Assembly: GCF_008801915.1 (NCBI RefSeq)
Contig: NZ_VZOV01000036.1
Coordinates: 1 to 33,286, forward strand
Direction of reading: 5' to 3'
Source of the DNA: Cupriavidus gilardii
Lineage (GTDB): Bacteria; Pseudomonadota; Gammaproteobacteria; Burkholderiales; Burkholderiaceae
DNA length: 33,286 nt
The translations under genes were made by a program, and so were the position numbers. Shown here piece after piece: positions 16,153-24,501 of this stretch; position 1 is the stretch's first letter, and each line of letters starts with the position of its first letter. The notes under the pieces were generated by a model that was given only the letters and a program-made list of their open reading frames with translations, was not told the origin of the DNA and did no database searches.

Positions 16153-17046
16153 TCAGCGCCGGCGCAGCCGCGGCAGCAACAGCGGCACCAGCAGCACCGA
16201 GGCCAGCGCGGCGAACATCAGCACGATGGCGGCGTAGTCCTGCCAGTGCGGCTGCTCGCCCAGCATCCACATGCCCGAGAACACGCCGACCACCGGGATG
16301 AACATGATCGACAGGCTCGACACGACCGGCGGCAGCGAACGGGCCAGCGCGAACCAGACCAGATGGCAGAAGGCGAACACGACCACCGCGTTGTACAGGA
16401 TCGCCGCCCATTCGATCGCGTTCGGCATGCGCCAGCCGTCCTCGAACAGCATCGTGCCGACCAGCAGGAACGGCAGCGCGACGGCCAGCATCCAGAAGGT
16501 CAGCGTGCCGAGCGGGATATCGACCGGGGTGCGCTTCATCAGCTGGGTGCCGTAGCCCCAGCCGGCGGCGGCCGCCAGCATCATCACGGTGCCGGTCGGG
16601 CTGCCGGTCAGCGCGCCGAACTCGCTCGACATCAGCAGCAGCGTGCCGGCCAGCGCGCAGCCGATGCCGACCCAGGCCCAGCCGGAGATCCGCTCGCGAA
16701 ACAGCAGCAGCCCCCAGACCACGGCCCAGATCGGCATCGTGTAACCCAGGATCGCCGCGCGGCCGGACGACAGCATCTTGACCGCCCCGATCGCCAGCAG
16801 GTGCCAGATCACCATATTGGGCAGCGCCAGCTTGAACACCGTGCCCCAGGCCTCGCGCGGCACCGTCAGCGGGATGCCCTTGGCACGCAGCGCCAGCCCC
16901 AGCGCGATCAGGCCACCGGCCATGCACAGCAGGCGGAAACCCAGCGGCGGGAAATGGGCCACGCCGATCTTCATCACGGGCCAGTTGACGCCCCAGGCGA
17001 GCGTCAGCGCGACGAGCAGGGCAAGGTTGCGGCGATCGAGAGTCAT
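16153..17046 (-). CDS. EamA/DMT-family membrane transporter
   Basis: The 297-residue protein is almost entirely membrane-embedded, with about ten hydrophobic segments arranged as two EamA repeats of five. The first repeat starts LALLVALTLAWGVNWPVMKIG, and the second has AAAAGWGYGTQLMKRTPVDIP followed by hydrophobic helices, with a Pro-containing SSLSIMFIPVVGVFSGMWMLGE segment typical of the last helices. It ends in PRLRRR. Such proteins export amino acids, metabolites or drugs; the substrate cannot be told. It is divergent from pyrF, with 210 bases between them. Confidence 0.88.
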   Translation of the reverse strand: MTLDRRNLALLVALTLAWGVNWPVMKIGVAHFPPLGFRLLCMAGGLIALGLALRAKGIPLTVPREAWGTVFKLALPNMVIWHLLAIGAVKMLSSGRAAILGYTMPIWAVVWGLLLFRERISGWAWVGIGCALAGTLLLMSSEFGALTGSPTGTVMMLAAAAGWGYGTQLMKRTPVDIPLGTLTFWMLAVALPFLLVGTMLFEDGWRMPNAIEWAAILYNAVVVFAFCHLVWFALARSLPPVVSSLSIMFIPVVGVFSGMWMLGEQPHWQDYAAIVLMFAALASVLLVPLLLPRLRRR

Positions 17047-17132
17047 GGAGGGCAGCCGGCTACGGGTGCGTTACCGCTCTTTCTATTGGTTTCGTCTGTC
17101 GGAAAAGCGCAAGGAAGATAGCATGCAACGGG

Positions 17133-17138
17133 TAAAAT
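17133..17138 (+). promoter_or_regulatory. Possible -10 box for pyrF
   Basis: TAAAAT sits about 120 bases before the pyrF start, in the gap shared with the divergent DMT gene. The -35 region is poor, so this is a weak call. Confidence 0.25.
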
Positions 17139-17256
17139 TGCCGGCAACGACCCGCCCGTCGCCGGCCGCCGCGATTGCCTTCGCGTGCCGGCGCACGATG
17201 GCCAACGGTCCGCCGCGGCCCATCCCGGGCCCCGACGCCACGCATTCGAGCGATCC

Positions 17257-18099
17257 ATGACCCGTTCTTCCGTTCCTCCCGTCCCGTTCACCGAGCAGCT
17301 GACCCAGGCCTGGCGGCGCAACGATTCGCTGCTGTGCGTCGGGCTCGATCCGGACCCGGGCAAGCTGCCGCTGTCGCTGACCGGCGCCGGCGGCGCGATC
17401 TTCTCGTTCTGCCGGGAGATCGTCGACGCCACCGCCGACCTGGTCTGCGCCTTCAAGCCGCAGATCGCCTACTTCGCCTCGCAGCGCGCCGAGGACCAGC
17501 TCGAACAGCTGATCCACTATATCCACGACGCGCACCCCGGCATCCCGGTGATCCTCGACGCCAAGCGCGGCGATATCGGCTCGACCGCGCAGCACTACGC
17601 GATCGAGGCGTTCGATCGCTACCAGGCCGATGCGGTCACGGTCAGTCCGTATATGGGATTCGATTCGGTCGAGCCGTATCTGGCCTATCCGGAGCGCGGC
17701 GTCATCGTGCTGTGCCGCACCTCGAATCCGGGCGGCTCCGACGTGCAGTTCCTGCAGGTCGAGGGCAAGCCGATCTATCAGCTGGTCGCCGAGCAGGCCG
17801 CGGCGCGCTGGAATACGACCGGGCAGATGGGGCTGGTGGTCGGCGCGACCTTCCCCAACGAGATCGCCAGGGTGCGCGAGCTGGTCGGCGACATGCCGCT
17901 GCTGATTCCGGGCATCGGCGCCCAAGGCGGCGACATCGAGGCCACCGTCAAGGCGGGCCGCACCGCCGACGGCACCGGCATGATGATCAATTCGTCGCGG
18001 GCGATCCTGTACGCCAGCCGGGAGAAGGACTTCGCCGCGGCGGCCCGCCGCGCCGCGCTGCAGACGCGCGACACGATCAATCGCTTCCGGCAGGGTTGA
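17257..18099 (+). CDS. pyrF: Orotidine 5'-phosphate decarboxylase, type 2
   Basis: PyrF makes UMP from OMP, the last step of pyrimidine synthesis. The start is the ATG at 17257 (MTRSSVPPVPFTEQL), giving 280 residues, typical of the longer type 2 enzymes. Motifs are LCVGLDPDPGKLP, AFKPQIAYF, the catalytic DAKRGDIGSTA with Lys103, VTVSPYMGFDS, VLCRTSNPGG and the phosphate-binding end IPGIGAQGGD with NSSRAILYAS. It converges on pncC with only 25 bases between stops, and no terminator is visible there. Confidence 0.97.
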   Translation: MTRSSVPPVPFTEQLTQAWRRNDSLLCVGLDPDPGKLPLSLTGAGGAIFSFCREIVDATADLVCAFKPQIAYFASQRAEDQLEQLIHYIHDAHPGIPVILDAKRGDIGSTAQHYAIEAFDRYQADAVTVSPYMGFDSVEPYLAYPERGVIVLCRTSNPGGSDVQFLQVEGKPIYQLVAEQAAARWNTTGQMGLVVGATFPNEIARVRELVGDMPLLIPGIGAQGGDIEATVKAGRTADGTGMMINSSRAILYASREKDFAAAARRAALQTRDTINRFRQG

Positions 18100-18124
18100 A
18101 CGGGCGGCCGGGGTGCCGCGGCGC

Positions 18125-18622
18125 TCAGGCCTCGTTGCGGACCAGCTCGAGCAGGCCGCGCATCGCATGCTCGGCGGCCTGGCGGCGGATCTGCTGGCGG
18201 TCGCCCTTGAAGCGCTGGGTCTCGACCCGGGTCACGATGCGGTTGCTCCAGCCGAAGCAGACCATGCCGACCGGCTTCTCCGGCGTGCCCCCGGTCGGAC
18301 CGGCGACGCCGGTGATCGACAGCGCCACCTGGGCGCGGCTGTTGAGCAGCGCGCCCTCGGCCATCGCGTGGGCGACTTCCTCGCTGACCGCGCCGTAATC
18401 GCGGATCAGCTTGGCGGGGACGCCGAGCATCGTGCTCTTGGCTTCGTTCGAGTAGGTCACGAAGCCGCGTTCGAACCAGCCGGACGAACCGGCGACGTCG
18501 GTGATCGCGGCCGCCACCAGCCCGCCGGTACAGGACTCGGCGGTGGCGACCATCAGCGATTTTTCCTTGAGGGCGATGCCGGCCTGGACGGCAAGCTGGT
18601 CGAGCAAGCGGCTGATGGACAT
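18125..18622 (-). CDS. pncC: Nicotinamide-nucleotide amidohydrolase, CinA C-terminal family
   Basis: A 165-residue stand-alone CinA C-terminal domain. Such PncC enzymes deamidate nicotinamide mononucleotide to nicotinate mononucleotide in NAD recycling. The motifs are VATAESCTGGLVAAAIT with Ser30 (nucleophile in characterised PncC), FVTYSNEAKSTMLGV, GAVSEEVAHAMAEGAL and ITGVAGPTGGTPEKPVG. The larger N-terminal CinA domain is absent, as is usual for proteobacterial PncC. It is the last gene of thiL-pgpA-pncC, 61 bases after pgpA. Confidence 0.93.
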   Translation of the reverse strand: MSISRLLDQLAVQAGIALKEKSLMVATAESCTGGLVAAAITDVAGSSGWFERGFVTYSNEAKSTMLGVPAKLIRDYGAVSEEVAHAMAEGALLNSRAQVALSITGVAGPTGGTPEKPVGMVCFGWSNRIVTRVETQRFKGDRQQIRRQAAEHAMRGLLELVRNEA

Positions 18623-18683
18623 GATGACGGCTCTCGTGCTGGCGGGGAATCGATGCGGTACGGTTGCGGCGGCGCGGATGCGC

Positions 18684-19250
18684 TCAGAACGAGCGCCACA
18701 GCGCGAACACCAGCAGCGTGTAGAACGCCGCCACCAGATCGTCGAACATCACGCCGAAGCCGCCGCGCAGGCCCGGGCCCTTGAGCGTGCGGTCGTAATA
18801 GGCGATCGGCGCGGGTTTGGCCATGTCGAACAGCCGGAACCACAGGAAGGCGGCGAACTGGCCCCAGAAACCGGTCGGCATCACGAAGGCCAGCACCAGC
18901 CAGAACGCCACGATCTCGTCCCACACCATGCTGCCGTGATCGTGCACGCCCATCGCGCGCGCGGTCCGTGCGCAGGCCCACAGGCCCAGCAGGAAGCCGC
19001 CGATGATGATCCACAGCCAGGCGGACGGCTGCACCCACAGCGAGATCACGACGAAGGACAGCCAGCCGTACAGCGTGCCCACGGTGCCGGGCACCACCGG
19101 CGACAGGCCGGAACCGAAGCCCAGCGCGATGAAATGCGCGGGATGGGACAGCATGAAGCGCGCCGTCGGGCGCAGGATCTTGGCGGTCTGACCGGCCTCC
19201 AGCGTCATCGCGGGATCGGTCGACGCCGAACCGGGAGGGTAGGCGGACAT
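18684..19250 (-). CDS. pgpA: Phosphatidylglycerophosphatase A
   Basis: PgpA dephosphorylates phosphatidylglycerophosphate to phosphatidylglycerol at the inner membrane. I start at the ATG at 19250, giving 188 residues; a TTG sits directly before it. Motifs are GFGSGLSPVVPGTVGTL, the metal-site VWDEIVAFWL, FRLFDMAKPAPI and GGFGVMFDDLVAA, within three to four hydrophobic segments. The N-terminal 25 residues are polar and variable. It lies between thiL and pncC on the same strand, a conserved grouping. Confidence 0.94.
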   Translation of the reverse strand: MSAYPPGSASTDPAMTLEAGQTAKILRPTARFMLSHPAHFIALGFGSGLSPVVPGTVGTLYGWLSFVVISLWVQPSAWLWIIIGGFLLGLWACARTARAMGVHDHGSMVWDEIVAFWLVLAFVMPTGFWGQFAAFLWFRLFDMAKPAPIAYYDRTLKGPGLRGGFGVMFDDLVAAFYTLLVFALWRSF

Positions 19251-19349
19251 CAAGGTATCTGGCTCGTTTGTTATCGCGGTCGGAGGCGGCCGGGGCTCGT
19301 TGGCCTATCCGCGCGGCAAGCTGCCGCCGGACGCGGCGCTCCGCCGCAT

Positions 19350-19371
19350 GGCGGCATCATGACATGCCGCC
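19350..19371 (-). other. Hairpin just after thiL
   Basis: GGCGGCAT and ATGCCGCC arms with a six-base loop sit about 10 bases downstream of the thiL stop, inside the 130-base gap to pgpA. No T-run follows. It might mark the 3' end of a thiL-only message or only stabilise it. Confidence 0.35.
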
Positions 19372-19380
19372 GTCCCGCTG

Positions 19381-20394
19381 TCAGGGGTTGGCGAAATGAT
19401 CGAAGCTTCTGGCCTGGAAGGAGACGGGCTCGCCACCGGCATCGACCAGGCGCAGCCCCGGCTCGGCGGTGATCGTGCCGACCCGGGTCAGCGCCAGCCC
19501 CAGCCTCAGCCCCAGCGCGGCCAGCGCCTCGCGTGCGCCGGCCGGGGCGGTGAAGCATAGCTCGTAGTCGTCGCCGCCGGCCAGCACGCATTCGAGCTGG
19601 CAGTCGCGCGGCTGGCTCGCCAACACCTCGGAACGCGGCAGCGCGTCGATGTCGAGCAGCGCGCCGACCTGCGAGCGCTCCAGGATGTGGCCGAGATCGC
19701 CGACCAGCCCGTCCGAAATATCGAGCGCCGCGTGGGCCAGCCCGCGCAGCGCCATGCCGAGCGCCACGCGCGGCGTCGGCGTGTCCATGCGCGGACGCAC
19801 CAGCGTGAAGTCGGGCTCGGGCAACAGCCATTCGCCGCGGCAGTCCCCGAGCGCCAGCCGCGCGTCGCCAAGCGTGCCGGAGATCCAGATATCGTCGCCA
19901 GGCCGGGCGGCGTCGCGGCGCAGCGCGCTGCCGCGCGGCACGTCGCCGAACACCGTCAGCGACAGCGTCAGCGGGCCGCGCGTGGTGTCGCCGCCGACCA
20001 GCTCGCAGCCATGCGCGTCGGCCAGTTCCAGCATGCCCGCGGCCAGCTCGGCCAGCCAGGCGGGCTCGGCCTCGGGCAACGCCAGCGCCAGCGTGAAGGC
20101 GCGCGGCTCGGCGCCCATCGCCGCCAGATCGGACAGATTGACGGCGAGCGCCTTGTGGCCCAGCGCGCGCGGCGGCACGTCGGGAAAGAAATGGCGGCCG
20201 CTGACCAGCATGTCGGTGCTGACCGCCAGCAGATGGCCCGGGCGCGGGTCCAGCAGCGCGCAGTCGTCGCCGACGCCGAGCACCGCCTTGCGGGCCGGAC
20301 GGGTGAAATAGCGGCGAATCAGCTCGAACTCGGAAAGCTGCGCGGATGGATGCGTGGAAAGGTGCGCGGCGGCGTCGCGGTCGGTCGGAGGCAT
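19381..20394 (-). CDS. thiL: Thiamine-monophosphate kinase
   Basis: ThiL phosphorylates thiamine monophosphate to the active cofactor thiamine diphosphate. From the ATG at 20394 the product has 337 residues. The family core begins at SEFELIRRYFTRP, so about 19 N-terminal residues are extra and the true start is not certain; no good ribosome-binding site is seen. Motifs are GVGDDCALLDP, STDMLVSGRHF, GHKALAVNLSDLAAMGA (metal and ATP site), GGDTTRGPLTLS, SGTLGDARLAL, DISDGLVGDLGHI and GGDDYELCFT. It is the first gene of thiL-pgpA-pncC and is divergent from maeB, with about 310 bases between the starts. Confidence 0.95.
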   Translation of the reverse strand: MPPTDRDAAAHLSTHPSAQLSEFELIRRYFTRPARKAVLGVGDDCALLDPRPGHLLAVSTDMLVSGRHFFPDVPPRALGHKALAVNLSDLAAMGAEPRAFTLALALPEAEPAWLAELAAGMLELADAHGCELVGGDTTRGPLTLSLTVFGDVPRGSALRRDAARPGDDIWISGTLGDARLALGDCRGEWLLPEPDFTLVRPRMDTPTPRVALGMALRGLAHAALDISDGLVGDLGHILERSQVGALLDIDALPRSEVLASQPRDCQLECVLAGGDDYELCFTAPAGAREALAALGLRLGLALTRVGTITAEPGLRLVDAGGEPVSFQARSFDHFANP

Positions 20395-20706
20395 GCTGGA
20401 GTCGGCTCGGAAGCCCGCCGGGTGGGGCGCGGTACGAAGGCGGGGCAGTCCTGGGAGTCTCGTGATGGGGCCGCCGGACGAAGCCTTGGACGGCATGCAC
20501 GGCTGGTCAGTACCGCCGGCATCCGGCATATTGTACCGAAACGCAAAGGTGCCTCTCGCAAAACGCTTATTGTGAAATAAAATTTCACAATATAAAATGC
20601 GGGGCTCGATCAGGAGACAGCGGGCAGGTGGAGCCGGCCCGCGAGGGTGTGTTCCCACCGTTTTCCGCTTCGTCAAACACGGCTCCACAGACCGGAAGAT
20701 GCGCCG
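20395..20706. promoter_or_regulatory. Divergent thiL/maeB control region
   Basis: This 312-base gap holds no gene I can support. Most of it is GC-rich. Bases 20555-20600 are strikingly AT-rich and contain an inverted repeat and promoter-like hexamers on the plus strand (see the separate entry). From there to the maeB start would be a leader of about 100 bases. Confidence 0.6.
20568..20592 (+). promoter_or_regulatory. Operator-like inverted repeat at the maeB promoter
   Basis: Eleven-base arms TATTGTGAAAT and ATTTCACAATA are exact reverse complements around a three-base AAA centre. A TATAAA -10-like hexamer (20591-20596) touches the right arm, and TTATTG (20567-20572), 18 bases upstream of it, could be the -35. 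A bound protein would cover the promoter, so repression of maeB is the simple reading. The half-sites contain TGTGA and TCACA, but their spacing of nine bases does not fit a CRP site (six). I cannot name the regulator. Confidence 0.6.
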
Positions 20707-23055
20707 ATGACCAGTCCTTCGCAGCCCGATTCACAGCCGAACTCGCAGGCAATCTCGCAAGACGAGCTGAAACAGCAGCAGCGCGAGGCGCTGCGCAAAG
20801 CCGCCCTCGAATATCACGAGTTTCCGACCCCGGGCAAGATTTCGGTCACGCCGACCAAGCCGCTGTCGAACCAGCGCGACCTGGCGCTGGCCTATTCGCC
20901 GGGCGTCGCGGCCGCTTGCGAAGAGATCGTCGCCGATCCGGCCAATTCCTTCCGCTACACCGCGCGCGGCAATCTGGTCGGCGTGGTCACCAATGGCACC
21001 GCGGTGCTCGGCCTGGGCGACATCGGCCCGGCGGCCTCGAAGCCGGTGATGGAAGGCAAGGCGGGCCTGTTCAAGAAGTTCGCCGGCATCGACGTGTTCG
21101 ATATCGAGATCGACGAGAAGGACCCGGAAAAGCTGGTCGACATCATCGCCTCGCTGGAGCCGACCTTCGGCGGCATCAACCTCGAGGACATCAAGGCGCC
21201 GGAGTGCTTCTATGTCGAGCGCAAGCTGCGCGAGCGGATGAAGATTCCCGTCTTCCACGACGACCAGCACGGCACCGCGATCGTGGTCGGCGCGGCCGTC
21301 ATCAACGGGCTGCGCGTGGTCGGCAAGGACATCAAGGACGTCAAGCTGGTCGCCTCCGGCGCGGGCGCCGCGGCGCTGGCCTGCCTGGACCTGCTGGTCG
21401 ATCTCGGCCTGCCGCTGTCGAACATCTGGGTCACGGACCTGGCGGGCGTGGTCTACGAGGGCCGCACCGAACTGATGGATCCGGAGAAGGCGCGCTTCGC
21501 GCAGAAGACCGACAAGCGCAAGCTGGCCGAGGTCATCGACGGCGCGGACATCTTCCTGGGCCTGTCGGCCGCCGGCGTGCTCAAGCAGGACATGGTGCAG
21601 CGGATGGCCGACCGCCCGCTGGTGCTGGCGCTGGCCAACCCGAATCCGGAAATCATGCCGGAGCAGGTCAAGGAAGTGCGGCCCGACGCGGTGATCGCCA
21701 CCGGCCGCACCGACTATCCGAACCAGGTCAACAACGTTCTTTGCTTCCCGTTCATCTTCCGCGGCGCGCTGGACGTGGGCGCGACGACCATCACCAAGCA
21801 GATGGAAATCGCTGCCGCGCACGCCGTCGCGGAACTGGCGCGGCAGGAGCAGAGCGATATCGTGGCGACCGCCTACGGTATCCAGGACCTGTCGTTCGGC
21901 CCCGAATACCTGATTCCGAAGCCCTTCGATCCGCGCCTGATCGTCAAGGTCGCGCCGGCGGTGGCGCAGGCGGCGATGGATTCCGGCGTCGCGACCCGCC
22001 CGATCGAGGACATGGACGCGTACAAGCTGCAGCTGCAGCAGTTCGTCTACCACTCGGGCACGCTGATGAAGCCGATCTACGCCGCCGCCCGCAAGGTCGC
22101 GATGGAGAAGAAGCGCATCGTGTTCGCCGAGGGCGAGGAAGAGCGCGTGCTGCGCGCGGTGCAGGTGATCGTCGACGAGAAGCTGGCCAACCCGATCCTG
22201 ATCGGCCGGCCCGCCGTGCTGACGCACCGCATCGAACGCTTCGGCCTGCGCCTGCGCATGGGCGTCGACTTCACCGTGGTCAACCCCGAGCACGACGAGC
22301 GCTTCCGCGACTACTCCGACACCTACTACCGGATGATGGCCCGCCAGGGCGTGACGCCGCAGTACGCCAAGCTCGAGATGCGCCGCCGCACCACGCTGAT
22401 CGGCGCGATGCTGGTGCACAAGGGCGAGGCCGACGGCATGATCTGCGGCACCGTCAGCAATACCGCCGCGCATCTGCGCTATATCGACCAGGTGCTGGGC
22501 GGCACCAACGAGGTCTATGCGGCGATGAACGGCCTGGTGCTGCCGGGCCGCCAGATCTTCCTGGTGGACACCCACGTCAACGTCGATCCGAGCGCGCCGC
22601 AACTGGCCGAGATCACGATCATGGCGGCCGAGGAGCTCAAGCGCTTCGGCATCGAGCCCAAGATCGCGCTGCTGTCGCATTCGAACTTCGGCTCGTCCGA
22701 GGCGCCGTCGGCGCAGAAGATGCGCGAGACGCTGGCGATCCTGCGCGAGCGCGCGCCGGAACTCGAGGTCGACGGCGAGATGCACGGCGACTGCGCGCTC
22801 GACCAGAAGCTGCGCGACCAGCTGGTGCCGGACGGCACGCTGAAGGGCGAAGCGAACCTGCTGGTGTGCCCGAACATCGACGCCGCCAATATCGCCTACA
22901 ACCTGCTGAAGACGGCCGCCGGCAACAACGTGGCGATCGGCCCGATCCTGCTGGGCGTCAACGCACCGGTGCATATCCTGACGCCGTCGGCAACGGTCCG
23001 CCGCATCGTCAATATGACGTCGCTGGTGGTGGTGGACGCGGCGGCGAAGCGGTAA
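20707..23055 (+). CDS. maeB: NADP-dependent malic enzyme with phosphotransacetylase-like domain
   Basis: MaeB decarboxylates malate to pyruvate, yielding NADPH. From the ATG at 20707 the product has 782 residues; a GTG 20 codons upstream is also possible. Residues about 20-430 form the malic enzyme: YEFPTPG-like EYHEFPTPGKISV, YSPGVAAACEEI, GTAVLGLGDIGPAASKPVMEGK, FHDDQHGTAIVV and ASGAGAAALACLDLL (nucleotide binding). Residues about 440-780 form a phosphate acetyltransferase-like domain (KRIVFAEGEEERVLRAVQ, ADGMICGTVSNTAAHLRYID, ILLGVNAPVHILTPSATVRRIVNM), usually considered regulatory rather than catalytic. The length fits the two-domain family. A clear terminator follows. Confidence 0.96.
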   Translation: MTSPSQPDSQPNSQAISQDELKQQQREALRKAALEYHEFPTPGKISVTPTKPLSNQRDLALAYSPGVAAACEEIVADPANSFRYTARGNLVGVVTNGTAVLGLGDIGPAASKPVMEGKAGLFKKFAGIDVFDIEIDEKDPEKLVDIIASLEPTFGGINLEDIKAPECFYVERKLRERMKIPVFHDDQHGTAIVVGAAVINGLRVVGKDIKDVKLVASGAGAAALACLDLLVDLGLPLSNIWVTDLAGVVYEGRTELMDPEKARFAQKTDKRKLAEVIDGADIFLGLSAAGVLKQDMVQRMADRPLVLALANPNPEIMPEQVKEVRPDAVIATGRTDYPNQVNNVLCFPFIFRGALDVGATTITKQMEIAAAHAVAELARQEQSDIVATAYGIQDLSFGPEYLIPKPFDPRLIVKVAPAVAQAAMDSGVATRPIEDMDAYKLQLQQFVYHSGTLMKPIYAAARKVAMEKKRIVFAEGEEERVLRAVQVIVDEKLANPILIGRPAVLTHRIERFGLRLRMGVDFTVVNPEHDERFRDYSDTYYRMMARQGVTPQYAKLEMRRRTTLIGAMLVHKGEADGMICGTVSNTAAHLRYIDQVLGGTNEVYAAMNGLVLPGRQIFLVDTHVNVDPSAPQLAEITIMAAEELKRFGIEPKIALLSHSNFGSSEAPSAQKMRETLAILRERAPELEVDGEMHGDCALDQKLRDQLVPDGTLKGEANLLVCPNIDAANIAYNLLKTAAGNNVAIGPILLGVNAPVHILTPSATVRRIVNMTSLVVVDAAAKR

Positions 23056-23077
23056 GACCTCGCCAGGCGAGGGCAGG

Positions 23078-23102
23078 AGCCGGGGCATGCCCCGGCTTTT
23101 TT
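23078..23102 (+). terminator. Intrinsic terminator of maeB
   Basis: AGCCGGGGCA and TGCCCCGGCT form a perfect stem with no spacer, ending in six T residues, 22 bases after the maeB stop. Confidence 0.93.
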
Positions 23103-23229
23103 ATTGCTCCCCGGAGGCGGTTAGTGTGCGCATACATTCCATTAACGCCTTGAAACAATTCAGGTTTTCGGCGTCACCCGGGCGCGGGGATTGATTATTT
23201 AACCGCTTGCGCGTAACCTAGCGCCTTCG

Positions 23230-23760
23230 ATGCAGGCGATCCGTCGACCGCGCTTGGCGTTGGATTGCTGCGCCACCAGACCAGACAACGTGGGTTCCCC
23301 GACTTCTTTGCCGCAACGCGCACCGCGCTCCGACAAGATCCTGCAACGGGTCCAGCCTTCGCTCCAACGGGTTGCGCGCGGCGCCCTGCATACGCTCGCG
23401 GCGCTGGCCATGGCGGCCACGCTGACGCAACCGGCGCAGGGGAAGCAGTCCTCGCAGGTGCTGCCCGATACGCTGGGAACCATTGCAGTGCAGCAACTGC
23501 CCAACGAAGCACAGCAGACGCTGCAGCGCATCGAGGCCGGGGGGCCGTACCCCTACGCGAAGGATGGCTCGCGGTTCGGCAACTACGAGCGGATTTTGCC
23601 TCGGCGGCCGCGCGGCTATTACCGTGAATACACGGTTGTCCGTCCAGGCAGCCGCAATCGGGGGGCAAAGCGAATCGTCTGTGGCGGCGAACAACGGGCC
23701 GCCAACGACTGCTATTACACGGAAGACCACTACAACAGCTTCAAACGGATAATCAGATGA
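23230..23760 (+). CDS. Secreted barnase-type guanyl-specific ribonuclease
   Basis: The 176-residue frame has a basic N-terminus and a hydrophobic stretch (about 50-68, GALHTLAALAMAATLTQ) that ends in PAQG, consistent with a signal peptide, although it starts far from the N-terminus. The mature part matches microbial RNase N1/T1 (barnase): LPNEAQQTLQRIEAGGPYPY, GSRFGNYERILP, then Glu133 in YREYTV, Arg148 in KRIV and His167 in DHYNSF, which align with barnase Glu73, Arg87 and His102. Cys151 and Cys161 could form a disulfide. The start is uncertain: a GTG at 23290 would shorten the N-terminus by 20 residues. It overlaps the barstar gene by four bases. Substrate or target is unknown. Confidence 0.85.
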   Translation: MQAIRRPRLALDCCATRPDNVGSPTSLPQRAPRSDKILQRVQPSLQRVARGALHTLAALAMAATLTQPAQGKQSSQVLPDTLGTIAVQQLPNEAQQTLQRIEAGGPYPYAKDGSRFGNYERILPRRPRGYYREYTVVRPGSRNRGAKRIVCGGEQRAANDCYYTEDHYNSFKRIIR

Positions 23761-24365
23761 TGACTGACATTTTCGGACTGGGCGACGCCCTTGCCGCCCG
23801 CGAAGAGCGCGGCGCCGGAGATGGCTGGCAGCGGGCTCAACAACATGCCCAGAACCTTTATGACAGTGTGCTGATGATGCCCCGCTACGAGGTCGCGCAC
23901 AATAAACTGCCGCCGGCGTCGCCGCAGGACGGCAATGCCGAAGTGGCCTGCGGCAGAGAGGCCGCGCTGAACCTGTTCAAGACCGTGCGACCCAATATCG
24001 TTCAGTCGATCCGCGCCTTCCGCGTGCCCGAGCTGGCACAGGCTGCCGCCGACCTCGGCCAGCATTTTCTCTACGCCAATTGCGCCCATTGCACGACCAA
24101 GGGCGAGGTGCTGGAAACGATCGCCACCGCCTTCCTGTTCCCGAAGCACTTCGGCAAGAACTTCGATGCGCTGGCCGATTGCCTGACCGACATGATCCAC
24201 AAGGCCGGCGTGCAGCCCGGTTTCGTCATCGTGCTCGAGGGCCTGCCCTGCGCGCAGAAGTTCGACAAGGAAGCGCGCGAGACGCTGCTCGACGTGTTCC
24301 GCGACGCCGCCGAATTCTGGGCCGAGCGCCGCGTGCAATTCCGCGTGTTCTACTCGTTCGCCTGA
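23757..24365 (+). CDS. Barstar-family ribonuclease inhibitor with N-terminal extension
   Basis: The start ATG overlaps the RNase stop (ATGATGA); a second ATG at 23760 is also possible. The product has 202 residues. The last 115 or so match barstar: GEVLETIATAFLFPKHFGKNFDALADCLTD, VIVLEGLP and FRVFYSF. Asp137 and Asp141 align with barstar Asp35 and Asp39, Glu161 may align with Glu76, and the Trp at barstar position 38 is Ala140. The first 85 residues, including LYDSVLMMPRYEVAHNKLPP, are not part of classical barstar (about 90 residues) and I do not recognise them. Tight coupling to the RNase implies that it protects the cell before export. Confidence 0.88.
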   Translation: MMTDIFGLGDALAAREERGAGDGWQRAQQHAQNLYDSVLMMPRYEVAHNKLPPASPQDGNAEVACGREAALNLFKTVRPNIVQSIRAFRVPELAQAAADLGQHFLYANCAHCTTKGEVLETIATAFLFPKHFGKNFDALADCLTDMIHKAGVQPGFVIVLEGLPCAQKFDKEARETLLDVFRDAAEFWAERRVQFRVFYSFA

Positions 24366-24425
24366 GCGCTCTGGTCCCGTCGGCCGCACGATGCCGCGCA
24401 GCGATCGGCGATCGTAGACGGCTCG

Positions 24426-24457
24426 AAAAAAAGCCCGCCGGTTTGGCGGGCTTTTTT
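24426..24457. terminator. Bidirectional terminator between barstar and yidB-like gene
   Basis: Seven A residues, GCCCGCC, a five-base loop, GGCGGGC and six T residues. The A and T runs on either side serve both converging genes. Confidence 0.93.
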
Positions 24458-24501
24458 GCGTCGCGGGCGGCACGGCGGCCGCCTCGGCATCCGCGGGACG
24501 A

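Noticed and set aside
18100..18124. A possible terminator between pyrF and pncC
   Set aside because: The 25-base gap has no stem followed by a T-run on either strand.
20571..20589. CRP binding site at the maeB promoter (TGTGA...TCACA)
   Set aside because: The half-sites are nine bases apart, not the six required.
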